From NCBI RefSeq assembly GCF_041260155.1, contig NC_091929.1:43716244-43780243 (forward strand): a DNA stretch of 64,000 bases, written 5' to 3'. Positions within the stretch are counted from its first letter, which is position 1. Every line of letters starts with the position of its first letter. The DNA comes from Ptychodera flava. Its lineage: Eukaryota; Hemichordata; Enteropneusta; Ptychoderidae. Under the pieces are notes generated by a model. That model had not been told where the DNA came from, made no database searches, and saw only the letters and a program-made list of their open reading frames with translations. Positions 46,101 to 60,400 of this stretch are shown here, piece after piece. The position numbers and the translations under genes are program-made.

Positions 46101-48053
46101 TTACAATTTGTTTAAATTCGGCGCCATAGCTCTAATTGTGGGACAGACACATTGTACGTACAATGAAAACGGGTTAGCTTAGCTTGGGTATCACGACACA
46201 TTTCAAAGTCACCCACTCATTGATTAGAGCAAATCTCTCTGGACCGATAGCTGAACAGTTGATTGCACTTGATCAACAATGTAGTAGATTTTTAGTACCA
46301 ATTACAGCTGAAAGTTAGCAGATGTTTACTAGAGTTTTAACTGTCTTACACACAGAGTTGTTGCACCTAATCGAAACCCGCTGTATCTTGCATGTTCCCA
46401 TTAACCTTGGGAAAAGATCTCGGAAAGCAGCATGTAGAAGCACAACACCAATTTCACAACCACAGACGCGACGAAAACGTTTGAAGAAACTATTGAGGAT
46501 ATTCTTCACATATTAATGGGTAGGATAAATGTACTTTGTTTCAAACTCTACATTTTCAAAATATGAGGAAATTTAATAATTACCTGACCATAGGCTACAT
46601 TGACAATAGAGGCGACAAGTAACACAATCTGCAACATCGTCTTTTGTTTCTGCAATGGAGGATAAAAGGTAATATGTGACGATAAACGCTTGCATAATCA
46701 TGAGGAGTGATATGTGATTTTTTGTCATTGCTTTAAGTTAATAGTTGTTGTTTTGATGCCAGAGTAGAGGCTAGCTGCAGCAATGACTTTTTTATATTAC
46801 TTTTCAATTTCAATGCATTTCACCTTCAAAGTTTTGTTTAGATCCCCTACTGTTTTGGCACGCCGGTAGAATTGAATTAAAACAGGTAAATAGTCTCGTC
46901 ACTGAAAACTTCCCGTCATATGGAGGTTGTGATTTTAATTGTAATCTTGACTAGAATTCAGCTATCAACAGTAACATTAGATATACAGGGTGTATATGCG
47001 CAAGTTGATAAACTCGGTAATACAATTGATAGTATTTCGAGGATAAAAAGATTTGACAAATATAAAAAACGCACTTTAAAATAGTACAGAAATAACCAAT
47101 TTAAATAGTAATAGTTTCTAGCACAGACAAATGGTATAGACAAACTGGAAACGCAATAATGCTTTTTGTTCCATGATCGTCTCGGTAGACTATTGGCTTT
47201 TCATATTAAAATGAGCTTCAAAGGTGTTAAACTTTTTGGAGGCTTTGTTTGTAGTTGATAATTACACGACATTATGCGCAAAATACGACGAGATGGCATC
47301 GTGCTGCCAGTCGCGTAGCAACCATAGTTACTTTGTGAGCTCTCAGGCCAGAAACACTGCTTCACGCCAATCAAAACATAACACGCCAGCAGTTTCATAA
47401 ACATGTCCTTCCTTGACGCATGTGTAAAAGACGGCATGACTGACCGTAAACCATTGAGTAAAACCAGACAGTATCGATAAAAGACTTTCAATTTGGTTCA
47501 AACACACTCATTATATATTCATAAAAATATGAGAGGAATTTTTAAAACGGTAAAAGTTACTTTCCTGAAGCTCAAAACACTCCCGTTTCGCCAGCACGTC
47601 AATTCCGCTCAGCACCACACGACAACAACAACACAAACTTTGCCGAACATACTTTCGCTTAACATTGGGGAAATCCGAAAATTACCGAAGGTTGCATGGT
47701 CGGCACTCTTCGAAAAGAGAGGCGAGAGCAACCTGAGGCGAGGCGAACATGGATGGGTTACGTAACCGCTTCACGCCTTAAACAGTACGATACGCGTTGC
47801 GACTCTGTCCATGTTTCTCTTTGATTCTACTTACTAATGCGGATACGAACTCGCGTTCAAACGAAGACACAAATCAAGAGAATAAAAATAAAACAGTAAT
47901 CAGGCTGTGTCAGCTCTCATCGCTGTAAAAAGAAAAAAATTTAAAAAGTTAACAAAACTAGTCTGCAATACTCACCCTGTACACTCACTTTACTCACAGT
48001 TTTGACCAGACCGGGATTGCACTGTCAGATGGATCATTCTCAGCCCTTTTATT
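43079..48053 (-). CDS. lecC: secreted C-type lectin, EPN type
   Basis: Exons on the minus strand: exon 1 (non-coding) ends at 47976; exon 2 at 46649-46584 (ATG at 46637, MLQIVLLVASIVNVAYGQ); micro-exon 45483-45471 (YYHY plus one base); exon 4 at 45001-44602 (400 nt); exon 5 at 43158-43079 (80 nt). The product is at least 182 residues: signal peptide, a few linker residues, then a long-form lectin domain. The domain has FYCQQPDDDHPYKANAEAHC, WIGLEDTLNEDEFIW, the EPN mannose-type calcium-site motif in APGEPNNN, QDCVQLW, and KWDDEYC...PKGFICEIP. WDD replaces the usual WND. All frames and phases are intact, so this is the functional sister of lecA. The last donor (CCAG|GTAATT) implies a further exon that I could not find; reading through would run into the GA repeat. 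Confidence 0.83.
44026..44352 (+). repeat. Interspersed element M1, plus copy
   Basis: Paralogous to the copy at 7535 next to lecA. Confidence 0.7.
44602..45001 (-). CDS. lecC main lectin-domain exon
   Basis: Open throughout: 2 + 132 codons + 2 nt. It differs from lecA mostly by substitutions and keeps the A-run at six bases, so QDCVQLW stays in frame. Confidence 0.92.
45471..45483 (-). CDS. lecC micro-exon (13 nt)
   Basis: TACTATCATTATG lies between GCCAAG and GTGAGT. It joins phases 0 and 1 exactly. The intron flanks are conserved with lecA. Confidence 0.73.
45750..46090 (-). repeat. Interspersed element M1, minus copy
   Basis: Paralogous to the copy at 9290 in lecA, at the same intron position. 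Confidence 0.7.
46584..46649 (-). CDS. lecC signal-peptide exon
   Basis: 66 nt, with a 12-nt leader and 18 codons. The hydrophobic core is IVLLVASIVNVA. Confidence 0.87.
47976..48053 (-). promoter_or_regulatory. lecC promoter and non-coding exon 1
   Basis: Minus strand: the TATA-like AATAAAAGGG (48053-48044) is followed by a short exon ending in a GTGAGT donor. The core and the GGAAGTGATAT upstream are conserved with lecA. Confidence 0.62.
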
Positions 48054-48600
48054 CATATCACTTCCAGGGGTTGAGACATGTCGACATATCAAATCAAAGG
48101 AAGGGTATTTTCAATTCAACTGACACCGGACAAAAGTCATACAAATTAGGAGAACCACCCTGTAATCCGGGAGATGTAGAGGTGGCGGGAGTCTTTATAG
48201 TTTTGTATTCTGTCGCTTTATTTGACAGCTATTTTCATTCTGAGTGAATTTTGATATGTTGATGAAAGTTACTTTTGTTAAAGCCATAAGGTTTATAATC
48301 AATCTGCCATGCCAGACAAATCTAGGCTTTGCGGCTTCAACAAATTTTCTAGTGAACTACGTGTTCAGATTTAGCAAACGACAAGTAAATAATTATATTT
48401 TAATATATGAATAGATATATTGACAGCTGTATCACAAAATATGTTAATATATTAACACGATACATAGAAAATATATTTGGATTGCATGCTGCGTAAGCTG
48501 TACTTTCTTTGCGACTTTTGCACTCTGTTCATCTTGTTGGAACAGTCTGTCTGTGTACATATCCAATTTGATTGCTGATGACAAATGTTGATACAACCTA

Positions 48601-49536
48601 GGGACCGTTCAGTTTTTACGGCCGGGGGGGGCGGCAAAATCCAGGGGAGTCATCATAATTTTGGAATCCGCGAAGGGGGGGTCATCACTTTTTCACTGGT
48701 AGGAAAGGGGGGTCACCACATTTTCAAAAACATAATACCTACAATAAAGTTCACTTTATGCCATGGCCATGATCGACCCTCTTTACCGGCGGGCCGCCTT
48801 TGGCGGCCCACTACTATAAATATACTTTATGTATTACCCATGACCCTCTTAACGGGCAGACGCCTTTGGCGGCCCACTCCAATTAGATTTACTTCATGCA
48901 ATGGCCATGATCGACCCTCTTTACCGGCGGGCCGCCTGCGGCGGCCCACTACAATAAATTGACTTTATTGTAATATCCCATGACCATCTTAACGGCCGTA
49001 CGCCTACAGCGGCCCTGTTAAGTAGTTTTTACTTCGTGCAATGGCCATGATCGACCCTCTTTTTACCAGCGAGCCACCTTTGGTTGCCCACTAGAATAAA
49101 TTTGACTTTACGTATTAAATGGCCCATGACCCTCTTAACCGGAGGGCTGCCTTTGGCGAACCACTCAATAAAGTTTACTTTATACAATATCCATGGACAT
49201 AAGTTGTCTATGGAAATGAAGTTCAAAATTGCGTTACAGTCGTCCTAATTAACAGACGTTTGCATGGATGTGGCTGAGAAGTTTGTGCACTGGCATCTCT
49301 GCTACACGAATAAAGTGCGCCGCGTACCGGAGTTCAAATCCAAACCGTGCGGGTAAATTTGACATATGGGTTTTGGTTATTTTTCAGCGGGCGGGGGGGG
49401 GGGTCATCAAATTTTTCATCTGACAAAGGGGGGTCATCATTTTTTCGCGAAAAATGCAGGGGGGTCTATATTTTTTTGAACACCGGCGACAAGATTTTGC
49501 CGCCCCCCCCCCAGGCCGTAAAAACTGAACGGTCCC
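48601..49536. mobile_element. 936-bp terminal-inverted-repeat element (TSD CTA)
   Basis: The ends are GGGACCGTTCAGTTTTTACG in inverted orientation, each followed inward by G-runs and GGGGGGTCATCA words. CTA flanks both sides (48598-48600 and 49537-49539). The lecA flank has a single CTA at 13821-13823 with matching sequence on both sides, so it is the empty site. The interior holds three ~138-bp tandem units (about 48745-49195) with GGGCCGCC...GGCGGCCC hairpins, and a tRNA-like segment at 49245-49360. No transposase is present. Confidence 0.9.
49245..49360 (+). repeat. tRNA-like segment inside the 936-bp element
   Basis: GATGTGGCTGAGAAG resembles an A box and GAGTTCAAATCC a B box, about 62 bases apart. 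This spacing suits a Leu/Ser-type tRNA or a SINE head, but the acceptor arms do not pair well. Confidence 0.4.
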
Positions 49537-49539
49537 CTA

Positions 49540-50207
<668 letters not shown>

Positions 50208-50389
50208 AGAGTCTGCTGACACAAAATTGGCTGTAGATATATTCCGATTTTACATTCATTTAGAAAAGAATCGCGTAACGAGGAGAAGCCTTTTTCCTTT
50301 ATGCGCATGTGCAGATAAATACCTTTACATACTTTTCACTATTGTGAGTCCGTATTTAGTCGTGTTGTTGTACTGAAGACAATGACATC

Positions 50390-51760
50390 ATATCAATAAC
50401 AATGGTACTGCTTGATAATATACCTTAATAAATAAGCAATCTATAAATATTATAGCATATTTACTCGGCTTACAGTGTATCGATTCAATATAAAGCTAGA
50501 GATTGTCATGGTTTTACGTAAAAACAGGACACGAAATCTCAGATGTCCGATGTTCGAACAATTGTGTTAATTAAAATTATAGATAAAATAAGAGGCGTAG
50601 CGATACTTCTCTGGTGCCAGTATTTGATTCAAATAATATTATAGTAAAGGAAGACGTCCAGCCATATTATCTTCTTATTTTCATATCAACAGTCAAAATA
50701 TAATCTCGCAGTTGTGTGAAAACCAGACATGATTGTAAAACCAATGAGCCATAGTTTATGATTAGCAACAATTCTTTCATAACGAGGCGAGATCAGCCGC
50801 TTTGCTCCCACCCTCCTTCGTCATTCTTGCCAGATTGCCAATGAAACTCAGAAATGTGGCTCGTGCGGACATTGCTTACTCAGTGCAACATCAGCCAATG
50901 TTCCGTGTGGTTACCTGTTTTGATTATTACTGCGATGGGGTGTTGTTTTCAGATGCAGTGAATTCTAAATTCGGGTTGAGTTTTGTCTCTGAATGTCGAC
51001 CACAGCTACTTTATTGGGAAAAACTACATCTAGTAACCTTGATAAATACGGAGACGTTTATATGCGGTGGACATTGTTACTCGCCATCGTCTAAAGGATC
51101 CTATTGCTTACTGTAGTTGCATTTATGCAGGCTAACCTGACTTACCATCTGCCAGCTCAGCGGATGCTTCTATGTGACGTTCATACCTCAGTTCTGGGGA
51201 TGGGTGTAGGAGACGCGGTCCTTAGGGACATTTGTCGTGTCACACGTTATACTTATTATCGTCCCTTCATTTGTAGCCTGATTAACTTGTATATCTCTAA
51301 GGTCATCTTGCTCTAGATTCAAAGCAACCCCAAGTCTGTGATTGCTTGCCATGTTTGTATGTTTTGAACAACTATTTATTCGCTCGTTAAAAGACATGAT
51401 GAATGCAACAGTGCCCTCTACATTCGTAGCTTGCGCAGAGATGGTGGCCGCTGGAGGGCTACATCCGTAACGGTCACGGCTGTCTGTTTCCGGGCCATAT
51501 TGGATACCACGTTGTCAGGCGAGCAAACTCACGTGCATACCGTCTGTCAGTTAAATGGCTACTATGTTGATACCATGTTACAATGACGTCATCATGTATC
51601 TAAGATTTTGGAGCGAGATGTCGCAGAATACACTCTGAAAGGTGTCCTTCTCTTCCTGTGTCGTCATCACCATCGTTGTCATATAAAAAACCTGTAGCAC
51701 GAGCTCTGTTTGAAGATTATAACATGACAATACCGAAGGGAAGATGGTATTTACCCCTTA
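50390..51760. repeat. Duplicated block X, copy 3
   Basis: Shares ATAAAGCTAGAGA, AACGAGGCGAGATCAG, GATGAATGCAACAGTGCC and CAATGACGTCATCATGTAT with the other two copies. It has no LINE insertion. Its reading frames differ from the other copies by indels. Confidence 0.77.
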
Positions 51761-53654
51761 TATAATTATCACCTTTATTTTTGGAAACAACTATACGTGT
51801 TGAAACTTGAAACTAACTTATATACTGAAGCATATTCATAATTGTTCAGCGCCTTTGAACTATGGATACACAGGATACCGGGCTCCATCATTATTTGATT
51901 GATTGATTGATTGATTGATACGACCAGAGAGTGAAAAGGTCAGGCAGAGAGGCAGAGAGACTGACAAATGCAGACAGGCAGACGGAAGAGCTTGTGGGAC
52001 TTGTGATGGCAACTGAATGCGGCGCTGCTCACGAAAATAGCCGGCGATAGAAATGGGGCAGGGGATCAGACTGACAACCTTTACGGAGGCACTTATAACG
52101 GAAAATAAAGAATGGACATAAGGCTTAAAAGAACTTTAAAACATTGACCTGATAATCGTAAAAATATTCCCAACTTATCATAGTTTCAACTTAATGTAAC
52201 GCTTGTATTTTTTCAACTTAGGGTCAGCTTAGCTGTCTTACCCAGAGGTATTGCGTTGAGATAAGTGTACAAAGTGTTTGTCGGTGGTAGAGGTATTACA
52301 CAGAGAGAGTACTAGGTTCTTTTCACCACCTCCGACCCAAACTTTCCTTTTTTTCAAGCACATGGAATTCTGTATATCGATCTTAAACTCGAAAGGCGCC
52401 CCTTCTCAACTGTTTGCATCGCATGTTTCATCAGCTACTATTTAAAGTTATTATAAATAAATCGTTTATGAAAAGCCAGTTCCCTTGCGCTGTAAACTCA
52501 ACAAATATACCAACCAATATTCGTTTTTCTTTGCAGTATTTTAAAGCCTATATCCGGTCATTTTCCATTAATAAAGCCGCCACTTCAGTGTTGTGTGTCG
52601 TTTTAAAGAATGTGTATACCCTGTTTCTCTTATTAAGTTCTTCATTTTCTATTCCTTTGTAAAGGTTGTTTACTCATGTTTTTTTCAATAGACGGCAAAA
52701 GTTTTTCTGTACATTTGCGCGATTGTTTTTGCTCTGACTCATTACTTTAATATTTCGCTATTTGAGGTTCCTGTTTATCCACCAACAAGAGAAGAGAAGT
52801 GAAGAGCGGGAACCTGAGTGTAATTTGCGCTTTAAAAAGATTAAAGAAGAGATAACGCTCATGTGAGTTTGCATGCAGTTGCGTTGGTTTAATATAACAG
52901 CAGCGATACTAAGAGAAGCTACAACAAGATCAATTACCAACACCGCTCTAAAACATGGCGATACATATATATATATATACACAAACGCAGCTTTTCGATC
53001 TATTGTCCAAAAGAAGCGAATTCTTCTGCTTTTTTCATGGTGTTTCAGTGTCAAGGAGTTCAGGGATCATGGGTAGAGTGCTTTACATTGATTCATTGCA
53101 GCAGCACGAATCTGAAAAACGAAAATACATCGACAGAAATTGAATATTGTGATACAACGCATAGAAGGGGAATTAAAGTGGAGTAGCATTAGAATATTGC
53201 ATAATGTCCAGGCTCTGGAGAATTGAAACTTAGTTGAAAAAATGTAGTGGCACTGTCTGCAATAGATACTGATCCTATTTCACTCTTCATGACATCGTTT
53301 CAACATGTTAAAGATTTTAATTGGTGTCTCCAACGTTGTCATATTGTACAGAAGTATGAGTGCCTTGTCCCTACATACTTGTCAGGGAGAGAGGTAGAAA
53401 TCGGTGAGAAACAAATGAAAAGATATCAAGCAAGATGAAGAAACGTGATGACAGACATGATTAGAAGGCAAGGGGACATACAGGCGTACAAGGTTGGGAC
53501 AGAGACTGGCACAGACAGATTGATTAAAGCATAGGAAAAGTATGACAGAACTGGCCATTGGAAAATATGGAAGGTCAGACGGTAGCTGACAGACTCTTAC
53601 ACTAAAGTGAAAAAGGGCATGGAGCAATTCGTCCATATAGACTTTTATATGTCA
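51761..53654. other. Between block X and lecD, no supported gene
   Basis: Short simple repeats (TGAT)n at 51895-51918 and (AT)n near 52965. Open stretches such as 52414-52662 have no recognisable domain. Confidence 0.4.
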
Positions 53655-54168
53655 TGTATACATACATACATACATACATACATACATACATACATACATA
53701 CATACATACATACATACATACATACATACATACATACATACATACATACATACATACATACATACATACATACATACATACATACATGCATGCATGCATG
53801 CATGCATGCATGCATGCATGAATGCATACCTACCTACCTACCTACCTACCTACCTACCTACCTACCTACCTACCTACCTACCTACCTACCTACCTACCTA
53901 CCTACCTACCTACCTACCTACCTACCTACCTACCTACCTACCTACCTACCTACCTACCTACCTACCTACCTACCTACCTACCTACATACATACATACATA
54001 CATACATACATACATACATACATACATACATACATACATACTACATACATACATACATACATACATACATACATACATACATACATACATACATACATAC
54101 ATACTACATACATACATACATACATACATACATACATACATACATACATACATACATACATACATACA

Positions 54169-54198
<30 letters not shown>
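53655..54198. repeat. CATA / CATG / CTAC / CATA array
   Basis: A CTAC block of about 155 bp (near 53829-53984) lies between CATA blocks. The YLPT/HTYI ORFs are artefacts. Confidence 0.95.
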
Positions 54199-54199
<1 letters not shown>

Positions 54200-54320
54200 T
54201 TTTATGCTCCATTATTGACAGAAACTAGAATGCCAACCAAGGATAGCATTGGGTTTGTCAGTCTTGTAATGAAAGGGTGATGTTTTGGCAAAGATGGTTG
54301 TATTAAAAAATACATCTTAC

Positions 54321-54400
54321 TTTTGTATTCGCAAATGAAACCTTTTGGCCTAAGATCACAGTATTCGTCGTCCATTTGCCCATCATTTCCCATTCTGAAC
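54321..54400 (-). CDS. lecD exon completing the lectin domain
   Basis: 80 nt, phase 2 in, and ends at A|GTAAGA. It encodes FRMGNDGQMDDEYCD and PKGFICEYK. The tryptophan of the WND-type motif is Met here. Confidence 0.86.
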
Positions 54401-57400
54401 CTGAATTTAAGACAAAAAGACATTTGTTTTTATTACTTAAGGTATTATTCGCCTCAGAACAGCATCTTTGCTGAAGTTATTTTAAAGAACTTGAAACACC
54501 TCCATCATGAAGAATTTTAGTCGATCGTTTTGGCCAAACTTCTAAATTCTAAAAACACGATTGGAACTAATTTGGGATAATTGGATCTTCATATTTTTTT
54601 CAAATTTCTCAAAAATTTTAGGTGCCCTATAGTTGAATGTTGCAATATTACAAATAACTTATAAAAACAAGTGTGTAACGTAAAAAGCAAAGCAGATGAG
54701 GTTACATTTGTAGATGAAATTGACATTACTTCACAATCCAAGTATCCCAAATTAGTTCCAATCGTTTTTAAATTAGCGAAACAAATCGTGAACATATATC
54801 GATATATTCTCTGTTCATGTTATGACCAAAATTACCGTTTCTACTGCAAAATAATATATGCAAGCTATATTTTCATCACAGGATTCACTGAAAAATAACA
54901 CCAAACATTCATATTATTGTAAAAGTATTAGTCTTAAGATTTTTTCTCCGAAGCACACGGTGTGTGTGACGCAGTTCGTAAGATGCACATTGCCGAAACG
55001 ATAATTTTCGATGACGAACAACGAATGAGTGGAAGTATCAATGGCAAAAGCCCTTAAAAACATCGTAAGAGAACTGTGAAGAGACTGGGGGCAGAACGCA
55101 TGCTGCCTTTCTTGCCGCCAAATATAAACCTTTAAGCATTTAAAGTCTAGATGTTCCCTTTTTATTCACTTTCCCATTTACAGTACAATACTTATGTGTT
55201 CTCTGAGCTCTTAAGATTACAACCATAGAACACATCAGGTTTTGCCGGAGACGGTATGTTCAACACAAATACAATAAACAAGTATGATCGCGCAAAGTAT
55301 TTGTTGTGTAGTGTGTGAAACCTCAATGGACGGTACACTTGTTCTGAACATAGTAGACGCGAAAGTTGAAAATGTCGTGTCAACCAGTCAAGCATGAGTA
55401 CAAAAAGATTTGCGTACCACATTTGAACACAATCCTGTCCATGATCTTCATCCTTCTTTGTATTGTTGTCTGGGATTGGATTTTTGTCTGAGTGTGCCCA
55501 GTTCAGGTAGGGTGTCGAGGAGGACGTGCAGTCACTCGCTTCTTCTCCAGATGGGAACCCATCTGCCCAGACGTATGTACCTTCAGTGCCTATGTCATCT
55601 ATGCCAATCCAGAAGCCGTAAGAGGGGATGCACGATTTTTCGTGCAGACCTTTCGAAGTTATCAGATCGCGAACAGCCTTGAACGTCGTTTCGTCGCTAA
55701 GACGAGCCAGGCGGCCGCCCCTGTCAGCGCATGTCTTTGCGGCGGACTCGAACAAAGTGAAATTGCCGGATCTGTCCCTCTTCTGCTGGCAGAATATTTC
55801 GAATTGTCGACAGTCACAGAGATGTGCGGCTGCAATAGAGTGCAAAGATGAAAAATTGAAGCAGAACTGATCACAAATAAATATTGGAAGGCATAGCTGC
55901 CGGTGGGGACACTGATACAAGTGTATCATGGTCAATTTAAATTATAGACCCTCGAGTGTCTTTGGTTCAAACTACAAAACAATCATGCAGTTTTCCGTTG
56001 AATGGAGGGAATGGGGTGATCGAAATTCTACTTTTTGGCAAAATACCTATGTCAAACCTTGATATTTACTGTCTATCATGATAGGTTAAAAGACTCCATT
56101 TGGAGTCAAAGGCTACGCTGGAGTCAAAAAAGGGAATTAATCAATATTTAATCCAGCAAAATTTTTCGTGAAGCGCAAAAGCGTGACTCGGAACCGCGGT
56201 ACCTTCAAATACAGACAGTAGCTTCCCACTTCTACTGTATGTGCCTAAAACGGCTGTACCCCCTTCCCGCGACCGTAGATTGTCTAGTGTTCACTTGCAA
56301 AATAACAAGCCCCGCTTACAATTTACACACTGCGGAGTTGATAGAAAATAAAATTGCACAAATAGAGGAATCTATCGCAATACGATGACTCTCATTGCTT
56401 TGTCGTGCCAATTATAGCCACATAGCTTTACTAGATGTGCCTGAAATTAAAAGACACTTCGTACAACCCACAACACTCATACATGTATGCTCTTGTGGCA
56501 GTTTTCAGACGCAAAATCTCTTTCCATGGCAAGAACTGGAATACCCAACATTTTCAGTTAAAATTGAGGGACAGGTTCAACTATTTGGGAAAATTAACCT
56601 ACTAAAACGTTCGGATCAAACAAAGATACACGATAAAGTTCAACTTGAACCTTTAGTTAACGATATACGCTGTATTTAGATATATGACTGATCTGTTTAT
56701 ATCCTTTGTGTTGCATCTTTTTTGAAATGTGATGTACGAAAATTAGAAACTTACCAGGGCAATTCTTTGAAGGCAAAAGGGAACAAAAAATATGGATGTT
56801 ATATTAACTTTATGTCAACTGTTAAGTTAATTGCTATGTTAATTTTTCAATGAAAACTTCCGACGTCCTAGTATTTCGATTTCAACCACTTATAAAACGC
56901 TATCCGTATTTTTTTCGAAACTTTGTGGTCCGGGTAAACGCGATTCGCCCGAGATATATTTGAAATCGAGTAAAACTATTATGTACTTGTTGTACGAGCT
57001 GTTGTGGTCCAGTTTCTTGACTTGTGTTATGTCAGGTAAAAGTGCTCTCCATAAAAACTCTTCTTCGAGAGTCATTGGTTCAAACTTCAAGACACTAGCT
57101 CTAAAAAATTCCGTTGAATTGAGGGCGGTTATTATTAAAACGCGCATCGTAAATGAAACTATTTGTATTACCCTCAAACCTAGGCCTACTTTCTGAAACG
57201 GAAAAAAAATTCACATGTGAAAATTCAGTGACGAAATTACGATTTGAACTTCTTTAAATTGATGTAATAGGTTGTTTGGATTTTAAACTCTTCACAGTAT
57301 CTTCAAAAACTGACATTGCAAAAGAAAATTTGACGGTATCACTGGTACATAAGCTTTCTATTACCGACCTGCGGTGTACGAATTTCTGTCGATTTCCCAA

Positions 57401-60400
57401 TCATGTGTTCTGTCCGTCGTGCGCGCATTTTAACTATCTATCAACTATATGTATAAGAGGCACATCTCAGCATACTTACTGCCGTTACGGTAGTAACCAC
57501 ACCAACACACAGGATCACAGCTGCTAAAAGAATCATTGTGATTACCTGAAAAGAAAGCTATACTTTTTAATTACATATTTATCACATCTAATAAAAGATT
57601 AGTTTGAAATACATATTGTATTCAGTTGCATTTTTGTAGATATCACAGTTGCAGGAATATCAAACATTCCAATCCCCCGAAACTGGCCTGGTTGGGATTA
57701 TAACACATCTATCTACTAATACTACTGTTCTCGATGTTTATCTACAAATGTTAGATCAGCCCAATGTTTTGACACCTTTCACGAAACACGTACATGATTG
57801 GATAAAATGGCTGTTCTCAGCATTTGTAATTACCCCTAGGCCTATGTACTGTTCAGGTGTTAAAGTTAGATTGCCTGTTGCCTATAAATAAGATTTTAAC
57901 TACAAAAAACTGTTACACTACTACAAAGTTTCGTTTGAGACGCCATGGCAAGTTCCATCTAAGTGACAGTGGGTTCCAACGTAGTGGTGGATTTAGGTCA
58001 GAGGCTACAAGACAACGAACGACTCAGAAATTAACTAAACCTCCATGTGCATTGAAACGTTGAATATATTTTAATGTATAGCAAAACCCCGGATGTTCTG
58101 AAGCGAAAATAGCGGAAAATCGTCGGGCGTGTTACAGGACTCTGCATCAAATCGACGTCAAACAGTTGAAGTTGGTGATGGACATATCAGTTCAATAAAG
58201 ATAAAAGTACAATCAAATTTGCAACACACGTGGCTGGAAAACTGAATTCCATGGTGTCACAATGATGCCTCATAGTAGATGCGTCGAAGTAAAATGTTCC
58301 CAGACGAATTGTTAATACTAGGAGGAATTGCTTCAGGTGTCCTTTTGTAGTTCTCTAAAAAGTTGCAACAAACTCTAACTAAGTGCTATTTGTATGCGTT
58401 CAACCCATCTCTACGATGAAAAAAAAATCATGTTTTACATATACACCATAGGTACGATGCTGTGTGGACCTCTGTGTACATGATTCGTTCACTAAGTTAC
58501 CTTCCACCACAATGCGCCACCTAGTGCACGAACACAAATCATCGTACACAGACTTAGGTGGCTGCAAATTTTGCCAGGACCAAAGACTACATGCACATTA
58601 AAAGAAGGGCCTCGGTCACTACTCCGGCATCTACACACGCGCTACTCTACTGCGCGTGGCACGGCTTTATATAATACGGCTACGGCGTAGTCATAGCCGA
58701 GCACTCTTGACTCATACCGGCCGTAGGGTTAATAGCTGACCATCGCGCATCGGTTGATACCGTGACAGAAAATTACTTTAAGTAAATATGAGTAGTAATA
58801 ACCGCCTTGGTTTTATTTTTTCTGTTACGTGTACGTAAGCCCGTGGAGGTAAAAAAGTTCTCTTCTTACTCTATGGTTAGTCGCTTGCTACGATCATTAA
58901 ACAGGAACAGAGCTAGTACCTCCATGCCATACGGCAAGCATTGTTGAATATCTTGGTAATTACATGCTCACTGTTTCGAATGTCGATGCAAACGGCCTTG
59001 CTAGGTCTGCATAGCTTTCCCTGTTTGATAAACGTTGGCGTTGTATTTGTTGGGAAATTTGTGAAGCCAACACATTTGTCTTGCTTTATTCAGAATCGTA
59101 ACTGTCTCACAAAGAGAAATCTCAATTCACTTCGCACATGTTGGGAGTTGTCAACCTGATGTAAAATCATTCCCCTGATTTCAGATCGATATAAGTGTGC
59201 ACGTTGAGGGGCGATGAGAAACATGTTACAGCCGCGAACCACATTAATCATTAGCATTCTTCACAGCAAACCAGAAATCAAACTTAGTACACAGAAGAAA
59301 AAGTGAATATATACTTTTAAATATGTTTTACGAATTTTGACTGAAATTTCTACACATCGCTTCAGTCTCGTGACAAATTAACTTTTACGGCTCTGCTACA
59401 TCTTGAGCGGTTTCCTGTGGCGAAGAACAAGGAAACTCACTTTTATGAGACAAAAATTACTTTGCTTATACTTGAATATAGCAGGACAATTTCTGTAGCT
59501 TTTGATACCATGTTTATTGTGATACAGAAAAGGAAATACATTTTATTCTTTTTCTCATTTGAAACTCAAAATTTATGATTCGCAGTCACACAGTGCGTAG
59601 AGTTTTTCAATTTTAGTATTGTTTATAAATGAATTCTTGTCCGAAGTGAAATTAATTAAATTACAAATTTACTAAATTAATAAAAGTAATTAAACTGTCA
59701 ACAATCACGTTGTATCATTGTTATATGATGCTATTTGGAGTTGAATGGGAAGTTCCATTTTCGATATAAAATAATAAGGAACAAATGAAACGTTACAGCT
59801 AGAGGAGTCATAAAGTCCCGTAAAATTATTCAAAGTATAGACAGCATGATCAGCAAGTAAGAGGTCATCTCAAGGTCACCTACATTCCCATCAAGATATC
59901 TAGTTTCCAGATTAGCTCATTAAAGCACACAGCTGCTTTTTGAGCCGTTAAATTTTTCCCTGTAACAGTACATGTTTTGTCCGCTTTTTTTTTGGATTCG
60001 AAGCCCGTAAGAAATGAAATTATAGCGATATCTTTGTTTTGTGAACACCGATAAGTTAACTTTTCCAATTAAGCTAACACAGGATTTAACAACCAATTTC
60101 AAATATCGGTCAAGTTTAGGTCGATCATTTCCCTAATCTTAAACTATGCACGTTGATCCCTCCTTTCTCTCATTGAATATGCAAAAGAGACTACTGGTTT
60201 AAATTTTCTTCAGCAAAGTATAAGCAAAAAGTTGAAAACCATTGGTAAGCTTGTACTACCTGAAGTCAGAGTTTTGAACGATCATACCGTACAACATGCA
60301 AATAGAAAAAATAAACGATTACACTGTATCATCCTTACCTTTTCCCGTTCAGTAGTCAGTCCGAATTCCTTCTGGTGTTTCAGCAAAACCTGAGACGACG

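Noticed and set aside
53607..54280. YLPT-repeat ORF of about 200 codons
   Set aside because: Encoded by CTAC and CATA microsatellite blocks only.
55410..55870. Plus-strand ORFs across lecD
   Set aside because: Antisense shadows of the lecD lectin exon.
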